Positions 45,144 through 53,026 of a stretch of 64,000 nucleotides of DNA are shown here, piece after piece. The DNA is from Patescibacterium sp964487795 (lineage in GTDB: Bacteria; Patescibacteriota; Patescibacteriia; Patescibacteriales; Patescibacteriaceae): the NCBI GenBank assembly GCA_964487795.1, contig CAZASI010000002.1:124001-188000 (forward strand), in the 5' to 3' direction. Position 1 is the first letter of the stretch. Each line of letters begins with the position of its first letter. The notes under the pieces are model-generated. The model was not told where the DNA came from. It ran no database searches and saw only the letters and a program-made list of their open reading frames with translations. Position numbers and translations under genes: made by a program.

Positions 45144-47915
45144 ATGGAAGACTCAAAACAACAACAAACTCTGCCTCTGACAATTTGTCCGACTTGCAAC
45201 GGTCTTGGTCGTTTGCGTAGTTCAAAATGTTCAAATTGTAACGGACTTGGACTTGGCGCTTTTCATAATAATGAATTTTTGTACGTACAGCTTTCACTTT
45301 CAAGTGCTTTAATTAGAATGCAGGCGCTTAAAAAAACCGCAGACAAAGCAATTAACGTTGTTTGCTATATTGCGGGTATTATCGGTGTAATCGCTTTATT
45401 GTACTGGCTGTATGCTTCAGGCGATATTATTAATGCCGCAATTTCATTAACACCAACAGCCTTGAAAAAACTGGCATTTTGGAAACAACAAGATTGGCTT
45501 TTGTTTATTTTCTGGTTTTCTTTGATTCCTGACATGTTTGTCATGTATCGTATAACACGAGCCAAACAAAATGACCATAAGATTAAAACTCCCGTTTATC
45601 AAAAAGATCAAGCGGTATTAGCCGCAGCTCAGGATTGGGCGCAAATAAAGAAACACAGTTCAAAACAAATTAATACTACAGAGGGCTTTGATGATGCTGC
45701 ACAAAAAGTTGTTAATGAAGCCTACTTATTAGCGGCGCGCTTTCAATCCTCAACAGTTGATCCGCTTCATGTTTTTGCCGCGCTATATATGAATAGCCAA
45801 GAAGTAGAAGCGGTTTTTTCGCGCTTAACTGTTGATGCGAAAAAATTAGTTCAAGGTATTGAACATTTGTTGAACACACATACGCGCGAAGGCGGCGATC
45901 CGGTATTTGGTTTAAGTACTAAAGAAAGTTTTATTGAAGCGTATCAAATTGCCTGGGACAGCGCTCAAGAAAAAGTACGCGAACTTGATTTGCTTGTGCC
46001 AGCCTATGACAGAGATGAGCAGCTCAGAGAATTGTTATATCAACTCGAAGTAGATCGAACTAAGTTAGTAAATGCTGTTGCGTGGTTTCGAGTAAATAAC
46101 CAACTTGTCAATCAGTATCATTTATATAAACGTATGGCTCGTTTAAAGCCGTCGTCTAACATGGACCGCGCGTATACCGCTGTAGCAACACCGTTATTAA
46201 ATAGTTTTTCACATGATTGGACATTGGCGGCAAAGTGGGGGAGAGTTGATTTGTGTGTCGCACGTGATCAGGAAATTCGCCAAGTGTTTGACTATGTTGA
46301 AAGCGGCCGTTTTGGTATGGTCTTAGTTGGTCCGGAAGGAGTTGGTAAAGAAATGGTGATTGGCGGTATTGCGCGTTTAATGGTTTTAGAAAGTGTGCCA
46401 AAAAGTTTTCAAGACAAGCGTTTACTTGAAATTGATGTTCCTCGTTTGATTGGCGGCTCAAGCCCTGCACAAGCTCAAGAGCGTTTACTCACTGTAATTT
46501 CTGAAGTATCTCGCGCCCGCAATATTATTTTATACATGAAGGATCTGGAAAAGATCATGGGCATTAGCTCTGGCGGCGAAGAAAGTCTTGATCTTGCTTC
46601 AGTACTCGCTGATGCTATTAGTCGCGGACAAGTGTATTGCATAGCTTCAGCAACGAACGAACATTACACAAAATACATTGAACAATCCGCCCTTGGTTCA
46701 GTTTTAGCAAAAGTTGAGGTCAATGAACCTGATATTAACCGCGCCATTTTAATGATTGAATCAAAAATTGGTTTAATGGAATCAAAATATAATGTTTATT
46801 TTTCGTATCATGCCTTAGCTGAAGTGGTTAATCTTACGGATCGTTATATTCATGATAAGTATTTACCGGCTAAAGCGATTGAAGTATTAGAATCAGTTGC
46901 CGTAAAAGTTTCGCGTCGCGAAAATAAAGTTGTTGACCAACAAGCGATTGCTGAGGTTATCACTGATATTACTAAAATCCCAGTTACTAAATTAACTCAA
47001 GATGAAAGCAAAAATTTGTTGAACCTTGAAGTAAAGATGCATGAAAGAATGATAGGCCAAGAAGAAGCTGTGCAGATGGTTTCATCAGCTTTGCGTCGAG
47101 CGCGTGTTGAATTGCGCGAAGGCAAGCGTCCGATTGCCAACTTCCTTTTTCTTGGTCCAACCGGTGTCGGTAAAACTGAATTAGCTAAGACAGTAGCTGA
47201 AACGTATTTTGGTCGTGAAGATTATATGATTCGTCTTGATATGTCTGAATATCAGAATAAAGACAGCGTGCAGAAGATGATCGGCTCACCGGACGGAGTA
47301 CAGGGTTACATTACCGAAGCAGTGCGAAAAATGCCTTTTGCTTTAATTTTGCTTGATGAAATTGAAAAGGCTCATCCTGATATTTTAAACCTCTTTTTGC
47401 AAGTTATGGACGACGGACGATTGACTGACGGGCAGGGGAGAACCATTGATTTTACCAACTCAATTTTAATCGCAACCTCAAACGTCGGTTCGGCTTTGAT
47501 CCAAGAAAATGTTCGCGAGGGTAAGTCAATGGAAGCCATTAAAGAAGAATTAATTGAAAAAGAATTAGTAAAAGCCATGCGACCAGAACTTATTAACCGT
47601 TTTGACGGTGTTATTATCTTTAAGCCTTTGGATCAGGCTAATGTTATTTCAATTGCGAAATTAATGCTTAAGAAAATTGCTAAGATGCTTGAATCAAAAG
47701 GTTTTGGTTTTTCAATTTCAGACAAGGCTATCGAGCAACTTGCAACGCTTGGTTTTGAACCTGAGTTCGGCGCCCGTCCACTTCGTCGCTTGCTTCAAGA
47801 ACGTGTGGAAGATGCCATCGCCACTAAAATCTTAGAAGGCGGTATGCAGCGACGAGATACGGTTGTTATGAATGATGATTTGAGTATTAGTGTTACAAAA
47901 GCTGAAACCATTTAA
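45144..47915 (+). CDS. Membrane-anchored Clp-type AAA+ ATPase with N-terminal zinc motif
   Basis: A 923-residue protein. Order: a DnaJ-like zinc motif (CPTCNGLG...CSNCNGLG; Cys15, 18, 29, 32), two TM helices (about 71-91 and 117-136), a Clp_N-like double repeat (about 180-330), and AAA-1 with a poor Walker A GPEGVGKE (about 396-403). AAA-2 follows with GPTGVGKT (about 671-678), LLDEIEKAHPDILNLFLQVMDDGRLTDG and FGARPLRR. There is no long M-domain between the AAA modules, so it is ClpA/ClpC-like in shape. The usual ClpP-docking tripeptide before KAMRPELINRFD is not visible. Inferred: a membrane-tethered unfoldase or disaggregase. AAA-1 may be poorly active. Confidence 0.85.
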   Translation: MEDSKQQQTLPLTICPTCNGLGRLRSSKCSNCNGLGLGAFHNNEFLYVQLSLSSALIRMQALKKTADKAINVVCYIAGIIGVIALLYWLYASGDIINAAISLTPTALKKLAFWKQQDWLLFIFWFSLIPDMFVMYRITRAKQNDHKIKTPVYQKDQAVLAAAQDWAQIKKHSSKQINTTEGFDDAAQKVVNEAYLLAARFQSSTVDPLHVFAALYMNSQEVEAVFSRLTVDAKKLVQGIEHLLNTHTREGGDPVFGLSTKESFIEAYQIAWDSAQEKVRELDLLVPAYDRDEQLRELLYQLEVDRTKLVNAVAWFRVNNQLVNQYHLYKRMARLKPSSNMDRAYTAVATPLLNSFSHDWTLAAKWGRVDLCVARDQEIRQVFDYVESGRFGMVLVGPEGVGKEMVIGGIARLMVLESVPKSFQDKRLLEIDVPRLIGGSSPAQAQERLLTVISEVSRARNIILYMKDLEKIMGISSGGEESLDLASVLADAISRGQVYCIASATNEHYTKYIEQSALGSVLAKVEVNEPDINRAILMIESKIGLMESKYNVYFSYHALAEVVNLTDRYIHDKYLPAKAIEVLESVAVKVSRRENKVVDQQAIAEVITDITKIPVTKLTQDESKNLLNLEVKMHERMIGQEEAVQMVSSALRRARVELREGKRPIANFLFLGPTGVGKTELAKTVAETYFGREDYMIRLDMSEYQNKDSVQKMIGSPDGVQGYITEAVRKMPFALILLDEIEKAHPDILNLFLQVMDDGRLTDGQGRTIDFTNSILIATSNVGSALIQENVREGKSMEAIKEELIEKELVKAMRPELINRFDGVIIFKPLDQANVISIAKLMLKKIAKMLESKGFGFSISDKAIEQLATLGFEPEFGARPLRRLLQERVEDAIATKILEGGMQRRDTVVMNDDLSISVTKAETI

Positions 47916-48944
47916 ATGCCATACTATATTTTTGCCGGAGCCACTATTTTGTTATCATTTTTAGTCACGCGTTTAGTGCGTGATTTTGCGCTACGAAATA
48001 ATATTGTTGATTATCCTGACCAAGCGCGTAAGTTACACGCCGTACCAACACCACTGCTCGGAGGTATTGGGATTTTTGTTGCCTTAGCTGTCGCGTTGTA
48101 CTCAGGCAGAGCAATTATTCTTTCAGGTAATCTTGAAGCCCAGCATTGGCTCGGCGTTTTAGTTGGCGCATTAATTATTGTGATCGGGGGAGTGATTGAT
48201 GACGTCAAAAAGTTATTGCCGATTCAACAGTTTTCATTTGCCGTAGCAGCAGTCTTAGCGGTTGTGTGGGGAGGAGTTGGTATTGAAAAGATTACCGACC
48301 CGACAGGAGGATTACTGTACTTAAATTCTTGGGCGATTCCACTTTTTTCAATGGTGTGGATTTTAGGAATGATGTATACGACAAAGTTACTCGACGGTGT
48401 TGACGGTTTGGTTGCTTCAACCGGGACCGTCGCTGGAATTGTGATATTTTTGTTCACCATGACAACGCGCTGGTTTCAGCCGGATATTGCTTTTGCCGCG
48501 CTTATGTTTTCGGCGGCGTGTTTAGGATTTCTGCTCCTTAACTGGGCACCGGCTAAAATATTCTTAGGAGAATCAGGCTCTTTATTAATCGGCTTTGTCT
48601 TAGGGGTCTTATCTATCATCTCAGGCGGAAAAATTGCGATTGCTTTGTTAATCATGGGTATTCCGATTTTGGACGTCGCCTGGACCATTATTCGTCGCTT
48701 ATTTGCTCGACAAAACCCTTTTAAAACTGCGGATCGTAAACATCTGCACTTTAGGCTGCTCGACGCCGGTTTAGGGGCTCGAGCCACGGTTTTACTCTAT
48801 TGCTCGGTTTCCTTAATTTTTGGACTGACCACCTTATTTTTCCAAAGCCGAGGCAAGTTTTTAAGCCTGATAATCTTAGGGGGATTAATGGCAGTTGTTG
48901 TTGGAGCCTTTAATTGGCTTGACAGGCGGGCGAAACTTAGATAG
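47916..48944 (+). CDS. Polyprenyl-phosphate GlcNAc/MurNAc-1-P transferase family (WecA/TagO-type)
   Basis: A 342-residue protein with about ten TM helices. Family motifs: VGGVIDDVKKL-type Asp pair (GGVIDDVKK), TKLLDGVDGLV with the catalytic Asp, FLGESGSLLIGFVLG, and the C-terminal HLHFRLLDAGLG histidine loop. MraY has its own gene at 54685, and this one resembles WecA/TagO more, so it probably adds a sugar-1-phosphate to undecaprenyl phosphate to start a wall or surface glycan. It is directly adjacent (0-bp gap) to the Clp-type ATPase gene. Confidence 0.88.
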   Translation: MPYYIFAGATILLSFLVTRLVRDFALRNNIVDYPDQARKLHAVPTPLLGGIGIFVALAVALYSGRAIILSGNLEAQHWLGVLVGALIIVIGGVIDDVKKLLPIQQFSFAVAAVLAVVWGGVGIEKITDPTGGLLYLNSWAIPLFSMVWILGMMYTTKLLDGVDGLVASTGTVAGIVIFLFTMTTRWFQPDIAFAALMFSAACLGFLLLNWAPAKIFLGESGSLLIGFVLGVLSIISGGKIAIALLIMGIPILDVAWTIIRRLFARQNPFKTADRKHLHFRLLDAGLGARATVLLYCSVSLIFGLTTLFFQSRGKFLSLIILGGLMAVVVGAFNWLDRRAKLR

Positions 48945-48974
48945 ACTAAGACCATTGTTAAACGAATAAAACCT

Positions 48975-49283
48975 ATGAAATTTGCAGTAATCAAGACCGG
49001 CGGCAAACAGTACACGGTCAAAGAAAAAGATATAGTTTCTATTGAAAAGCTTAAAGCCGATGACGGCGCGGCGGTTTCTTTTGAAACATTAATGACCTTT
49101 GATGACAAAGGTGCGATTGATCTCGGCACTCCGAGTTTGGGAGAAAAGGTAAGCGGCAAAGTTGTTTCTACCGCTAAGACAGATAAAGTAAGCGTTATCA
49201 AATTTAAAAATAAGACTCGTTATCGTCGAAATGTCGGACATCGTCAGATTAAGACTAAAGTTGAAATCACTAAAATTGCTTAA
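48975..49283 (+). CDS. rplU: 50S ribosomal protein bL21
   Basis: A 102-residue protein. The N-terminal FAVIKTGGKQYTVKEKDIVSIEKL and the C-terminal VIKFKNKTRYRRNVGHRQIKTKVEITKI are bL21 signatures. The usual partner rpmA (bL27) does not follow here; a strong terminator does. Confidence 0.97.
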   Translation: MKFAVIKTGGKQYTVKEKDIVSIEKLKADDGAAVSFETLMTFDDKGAIDLGTPSLGEKVSGKVVSTAKTDKVSVIKFKNKTRYRRNVGHRQIKTKVEITKIA

Positions 49284-49296
49284 ACTGTTTTAAAAA

Positions 49297-49320
49297 ACGC
49301 CCCCGTAGGGGCGTTTTTTT
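49297..49320 (+). terminator. Intrinsic terminator after rplU
   Basis: ACGCCCC-CGTA-GGGGCGT with a T7 run; the A-run before it extends the stem. It lies at the junction with the convergent recR gene. Confidence 0.92.
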
Positions 49321-49915
49321 ATATTTCATTCCTATATTTCAAAGCGTTATCAAGGGTTAAGCCGTCGGCATATTCTATATTGGCGCCGCTTGGTAAACCT
49401 TTTGCCAGGCGCGTTACTTTAATACCTGAAGGCTTAATGAGTTTTGCTAAATAGAGAGCCGTAGTTTCTCCTTCTAAAGTTGGATTCAGAGCTAAGACTA
49501 ATTCCTTTGGTTTTAAACTCTTAATACGTGCAACAAGGCCTTTGATATTAATATCATCAGGACCAATATGATCAATACTATTAATTGTTCCGCCTAAGAC
49601 AAAATATAAACCTTTATAGTTATTTGTATCTTCTAAAACAAACAAATCTCGTTCATCGGCAATAACGCATAAGATGTGTTGATCGCGATTTGAGTCTGAA
49701 CAAATTGAGCAAGGATTTTTTTCGGCAAAACCTCCGCAGAGCGAACACCTGATGACTTTTTCTGGTAAGTTATTTAAAGCTTCGGCGAATTCATTAAAAA
49801 GCTGCGGCTTTTGTTTTAACAAATAAAAAACATAGCGCTCAGCGGTTTTTGGTCCAACTGAGGGTAGTTTAGAAAATAATGAGATTAATCGTTCTAAAGG
49901 AGAAGGTAAGCGCAT
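49319..49915 (-). CDS. recR: Recombination protein RecR
   Basis: About 198 residues. The helix-hairpin-helix LFSKLPSVGPKTAERYVFYLL is followed by the four-Cys zinc motif (Cys57, 60, 69, 72, in CSLCGGF and CSIC), then the Toprim domain with VIADERDLFVLEDT and LALNPTLEGETTALYLAKLI. It helps load RecA at gaps with RecFO. The ATG at 49915 is chosen because the upstream in-frame ATGs (49939 and 49942) fall in a palindromic repeat and add non-family residues. It is followed, in gene order, by the genomic partner ybaB, an arrangement common in bacteria. Confidence 0.95.
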   Translation of the reverse strand: MRLPSPLERLISLFSKLPSVGPKTAERYVFYLLKQKPQLFNEFAEALNNLPEKVIRCSLCGGFAEKNPCSICSDSNRDQHILCVIADERDLFVLEDTNNYKGLYFVLGGTINSIDHIGPDDINIKGLVARIKSLKPKELVLALNPTLEGETTALYLAKLIKPSGIKVTRLAKGLPSGANIEYADGLTLDNALKYRNEI

Positions 49916-49925
49916 AGTTATGTAG

Positions 49926-49964
49926 CTCACCCTCTCCATCAAGGATGGAGAGGGAAGGGGTGAG
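49926..49964. repeat. Short palindromic repeat
   Basis: CTCACCCTCTCCATC and its near-complement GATGGAGAGGG...GGTGAG form a strong hairpin in the 51-bp recR-ybaB spacer. It resembles dispersed intergenic palindromes found in several bacterial genomes. On the minus strand its end also supplies GGTGAG upstream of recR. Confidence 0.6.
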
Positions 49965-49966
49965 GT

Positions 49967-50245
49967 CTATAAACCAAAGTTTTTTAATCCGCCCATGTCT
50001 TGCATTTTTTGAGCGATGATTTTCTGTACTTTTTTAATTACTTCATTGATTGCTTCGCGAGTAGCATTGGCTGCCTGAAGACCGACTAAGCTGTCGGCAA
50101 TAGTTAAATTAGTAATTTCAAGATTACCGTTCATAGTCACTGTCACACCATTTTTCTCAACAGTGGCAGATTCACCGGACAACGCATTTTGCATTGTTTT
50201 AGCCTGTGTTCGCAAGTCTTTGATCTGTTTTAGTTTTTCAAACAT
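49967..50245 (-). CDS. Nucleoid-associated protein, YbaB/EbfC family
   Basis: A 92-residue protein with the family order: an N-terminal helix (FEKLKQIKDLRTQAKTMQNAL), a central beta-sheet with GVTVTMNGNLEITNLTI, then a helix with VIKKVQKIIAQKMQDMGGL. YbaB dimers bind DNA with low specificity. It lies between dnaB and recR; the usual upstream dnaX is replaced here by dnaB. Confidence 0.93.
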   Translation of the reverse strand: MFEKLKQIKDLRTQAKTMQNALSGESATVEKNGVTVTMNGNLEITNLTIADSLVGLQAANATREAINEVIKKVQKIIAQKMQDMGGLKNFGL

Positions 50246-50257
50246 ATATTTTATTAA

Positions 50258-51658
50258 TTATTCTTCATTTAAATCAGGCGGAATATCATATTCGCCCTTG
50301 GCAAGATTTTTAAAGCTTACCGTTTCTTCGTCAAAATACAAATGAACATTTCCGGTTGGTCCGTTACGGTGTTTGGCAATAAAGACCTGTGCGGTATGTT
50401 TTTCAGCATCAGAAAGTTGCTCAACATCATATCCGCGGTCGGCCGCTTTACGATAAATAAACATAACAACGTCGGCGTCTTGTTCAATGGATCCGGATTC
50501 TCGCAAGTGAGACAAACGAGGAATAGCCGGAGTTGTTTGTTCAACGGCACGAGAGAGCTGTGACAGGGCAAGCACGGGAATATTCAATTCACGAGCAATA
50601 CCTTTAAGAGAACGAGTGATTTCCGCAACTTCTTGAACGCGGTTATCGCCCATACGACTGCGACCTTCCATAAGCTGCAAGTAGTCGATGACGAGCAAAT
50701 CAAGTTTATGTTCCATTTGCAAACGGCGAGCCTTTGTTCTGATTTCCATGATATTAGCGGCCGGAGAGTCGTCAATAAAAATTGGCACTTCGGATAACAC
50801 ACCCATGGCTTGTCCAATACGAGAGAAGTCGTCAGTTTCTTGTTTATCGGATAGTTTACCAGTACGCATTTTCCAAAGGGAAACGCCGGCTTCTGCGCAG
50901 AGCATGCGGTCAACCAACTGTTCTTTGCTCATTTCCAAAGAAAAGACTCCGACAGAGGCTTTGTTTAGAATAGCGACCTGACGTGCGATATCAAGTGCAA
51001 AGGAGGTTTTACCAACAGAAGGACGCGCTGCCAAAATAATTAAGTCTGATTTTTGTAAACCAGCGAGCAGGTTATCGAGATCAGTAAAGCCAGTTGCAAG
51101 TCCGCGGAGCTTGCCGGATTGTTTATGCAATTCATCAATACGATCAAAAGCTTGGCTTAAAAGCGTATCAATCGGTTGAAAAGCTTGTTTTAAGAATTTT
51201 TGTGAAACACTGAATAATTTTCGTTCGGCTTCGTCGAGTAAGGTATCGATTTCTTCGTCTTCATTAAAGCCCATGTCACCAATTTCTCCGGCTGCGGCGA
51301 TTAAACGTCTTAGTGTTGCTTTTCTTTGAACAAGTTCAGCGTAATAGGTGACGTTTGAAGCGGTGCCGACGGAGTTAGCTAAGTTTGCAATATACGCACG
51401 ACCACCAACAGATTCAAGAATACCTTTTTCTTCAAGTTTAGAAGTTAAACTTAAGATATCGATCGGTTCTCGCTTGGCGTAGAGTTCGCGCATTGAAGCA
51501 AAAATTTGTCCGTGTGCATCCTTATAAAAATCTTCAGGGTTAACGATATCACCGATTTTGATAATGACGTTTTGATCAATTAAAAGCGAGCCGAGAATAA
51601 AGTTCTCAGCTTCAAGATTTTGTGGTGGTAAACGCTTTAGATCTTCTTTGGAGGGCAT
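50258..51658 (-). CDS. dnaB: Replicative DNA helicase DnaB
   Basis: A 466-residue protein. N-terminal domain (about 10-110) with PPQNLEAENFILGSLL, linker, and a RecA-like motor with ATGFTDLDNLLAGLQKSDLI, Walker A ARPSVGKTS (211-219), LLVIDYLQLMEG (Walker B) and SHLRESGSIEQDADVVMFIYR. It has no intein or unusual insert. It unwinds DNA ahead of the replisome. First gene of the dnaB-ybaB-recR minus-strand run. Confidence 0.98.
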   Translation of the reverse strand: MPSKEDLKRLPPQNLEAENFILGSLLIDQNVIIKIGDIVNPEDFYKDAHGQIFASMRELYAKREPIDILSLTSKLEEKGILESVGGRAYIANLANSVGTASNVTYYAELVQRKATLRRLIAAAGEIGDMGFNEDEEIDTLLDEAERKLFSVSQKFLKQAFQPIDTLLSQAFDRIDELHKQSGKLRGLATGFTDLDNLLAGLQKSDLIILAARPSVGKTSFALDIARQVAILNKASVGVFSLEMSKEQLVDRMLCAEAGVSLWKMRTGKLSDKQETDDFSRIGQAMGVLSEVPIFIDDSPAANIMEIRTKARRLQMEHKLDLLVIDYLQLMEGRSRMGDNRVQEVAEITRSLKGIARELNIPVLALSQLSRAVEQTTPAIPRLSHLRESGSIEQDADVVMFIYRKAADRGYDVEQLSDAEKHTAQVFIAKHRNGPTGNVHLYFDEETVSFKNLAKGEYDIPPDLNEE

Positions 51659-51743
51659 AGTATCTTTATAGTACAGGGGAGTGCCTTTTTAAGCAATTGG
51701 ATAAATTGTGCATGAAGTGTTGATAGAAATTGACCTAATATTA

Positions 51744-51772
51744 TTGACAATTTTATTAAAATATGATATTTA
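51744..51772 (+). promoter_or_regulatory. Promoter of the unknown gene at 51844
   Basis: TTGACA (51744-51749), 17 bases, TATTTA (51767-51772). This promoter overlaps an in-frame ATG at 51763, which is therefore unlikely to be the real start. Confidence 0.55.
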
Positions 51773-51843
51773 TTAGGCATCCTAATATTGGGACAACGTT
51801 CATTAACAAATGCCCCGAGAGAAAGGGGATGGAGAAATGTTAC

Positions 51844-52362
51844 ATGGAAAATATATTAAAAAGCTTATTAAAGCCTTTAAACGAGTTAAAGGCCAAGCGT
51901 GAGCAGCTCCACAGAGCATTAGACATAGAAACTTTTTTACTAATTATTAAAGATGTTTCACCTGTTCTTGCTCCTGCTGATATTCCCACATATTTTGCGT
52001 ATGAGGATTATGTTAAAGAAATGTATATCAACGATACTCTGGATCCTACGCTTAGCAAAAAAGATAAAGAATACATGCAAAGCGTTGTTGATTATTATCT
52101 AAAATGCGGTGCTCGCATATTCCAGCATGCTTGTGAAAAACAAACTGATTCTCAGAAAGACATTAACAAGTTTGTTGTAAAAGACAGTAAAGCAGGTTTC
52201 TACCGCCAGGGCATAGTCTTAGAGCAAAAGATAAAAACTGATTACGATTTTATCGTAAGTGAAATTGCTACGATAAGTTCAAAGCTCAGAGAATCTTTTA
52301 CTCGTCATGGATTTGTAGTATTCTCTAATCATCTTATATATTTAAATATGATTTTAGAATAA
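51844..52362 (+). CDS. Unknown helical protein
   Basis: A 172-residue protein, mostly helical, with no recognised family. It opens with ENILKSLLKPLNELKAKREQL and has SPVLAPADIPTYFAYEDYVKEM in the middle. It has no signal or TM helix. The ATG at 51844 has GGAG 9 bases upstream; in-frame ATGs at 51763 and 51829 are less likely (inside the promoter, or with no spacing to the site). It has its own promoter and terminator, another accessory cassette. Confidence 0.55.
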   Translation: MENILKSLLKPLNELKAKREQLHRALDIETFLLIIKDVSPVLAPADIPTYFAYEDYVKEMYINDTLDPTLSKKDKEYMQSVVDYYLKCGARIFQHACEKQTDSQKDINKFVVKDSKAGFYRQGIVLEQKIKTDYDFIVSEIATISSKLRESFTRHGFVVFSNHLIYLNMILE

Positions 52363-52386
52363 TTTTTAACAATGAGCTAATAAAGG

Positions 52387-52410
52387 GCAGTCAGAAATGA
52401 CTGCTTTTTT
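52387..52410 (+). terminator. Intrinsic terminator
   Basis: GCAGTCA-GAAA-TGACTGC with six T. It ends the gene at 51844. Confidence 0.93.
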
Positions 52411-52423
52411 ATTTTCTAAACTC

Positions 52424-52432
52424 TGATATACT
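52424..52432 (+). promoter_or_regulatory. Extended -10 promoter, leaderless arrangement
   Basis: TGATATACT ends 10 bases before the ATG of the L,D-transpeptidase gene (52442), so the message would start at or within about 3 bases of the start codon. Confidence 0.55.
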
Positions 52433-52441
52433 TATAGCAAT

Positions 52442-53026
52442 ATGAAAAAGCTTATTTTTATAGTTCTGTTATCTTTATTGTTTACTTCTTATGCTCAGGC
52501 AGCCGAGCCGGTTGATACTGACAAAGACGGTTTAATTGATACTCAGGAATTACAATTTAAAACCAACCCAAACTTACCTGATACTGACGGCGACGGTTTT
52601 GTTGACGGCTTAGAAATTGCTCGTGGCTTTGATCCACTTGCAGCTGAGCCTAAGAAATTACCTAAAAGCATTCTAATTGATACGAAGAAACAAGAGTTAT
52701 ATCAGCAGCTTAACGGCATAACTATTAGAACTCACACTGTTTCTACCGGCAAGCCTTCGATGCCAACAACAAAGGGACAATACAAAATTGGCAATAAAGC
52801 AAAGCGCGCTTGGTCAAAAACATATGGTCTGTGGATGCCATTTTGGATGAGTCTCGGAGGAACACGAATGGGAATTCATGAATTACCTGAATGGCCAAAC
52901 GGTTATAAAGAAGGCGCGAATCATTTAGGTAAAGCTGTTTCACACGGCTGTATTCGCCTTGGAATCGAAGCAGCGGAAATTGTCTATAATTGGACTGAAG
53001 TTGGGACTAAAGTAATTGTTAAATGA
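52442..53026 (+). CDS. Exported L,D-transpeptidase (YkuD) with calcium-binding repeats
   Basis: A 194-residue protein. A signal peptide (1-21) is followed by two thrombospondin-type-3/EF-hand-like loops, DTDKDGLIDTQEL and DTDGDGFVDGLEIA (about 25-65), and then a YkuD domain with SHGCIRL and catalytic Cys170. L,D-transpeptidases make 3-3 cross-links in peptidoglycan and resist beta-lactams. The Asp-rich repeats suggest Ca2+ binding and could tether or stabilise the enzyme outside the cell. The 3' end overlaps the cysteine desulfurase start by 4 bp. Confidence 0.9.
   Translation: MKKLIFIVLLSLLFTSYAQAAEPVDTDKDGLIDTQELQFKTNPNLPDTDGDGFVDGLEIARGFDPLAAEPKKLPKSILIDTKKQELYQQLNGITIRTHTVSTGKPSMPTTKGQYKIGNKAKRAWSKTYGLWMPFWMSLGGTRMGIHELPEWPNGYKEGANHLGKAVSHGCIRLGIEAAEIVYNWTEVGTKVIVK

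Noticed and set aside
51763..51843. Longer N-terminus for the unknown gene at 51844
   Set aside because: The upstream ATG overlaps the -10 box of the gene's promoter; the later ATG has a GGAG site at good spacing.
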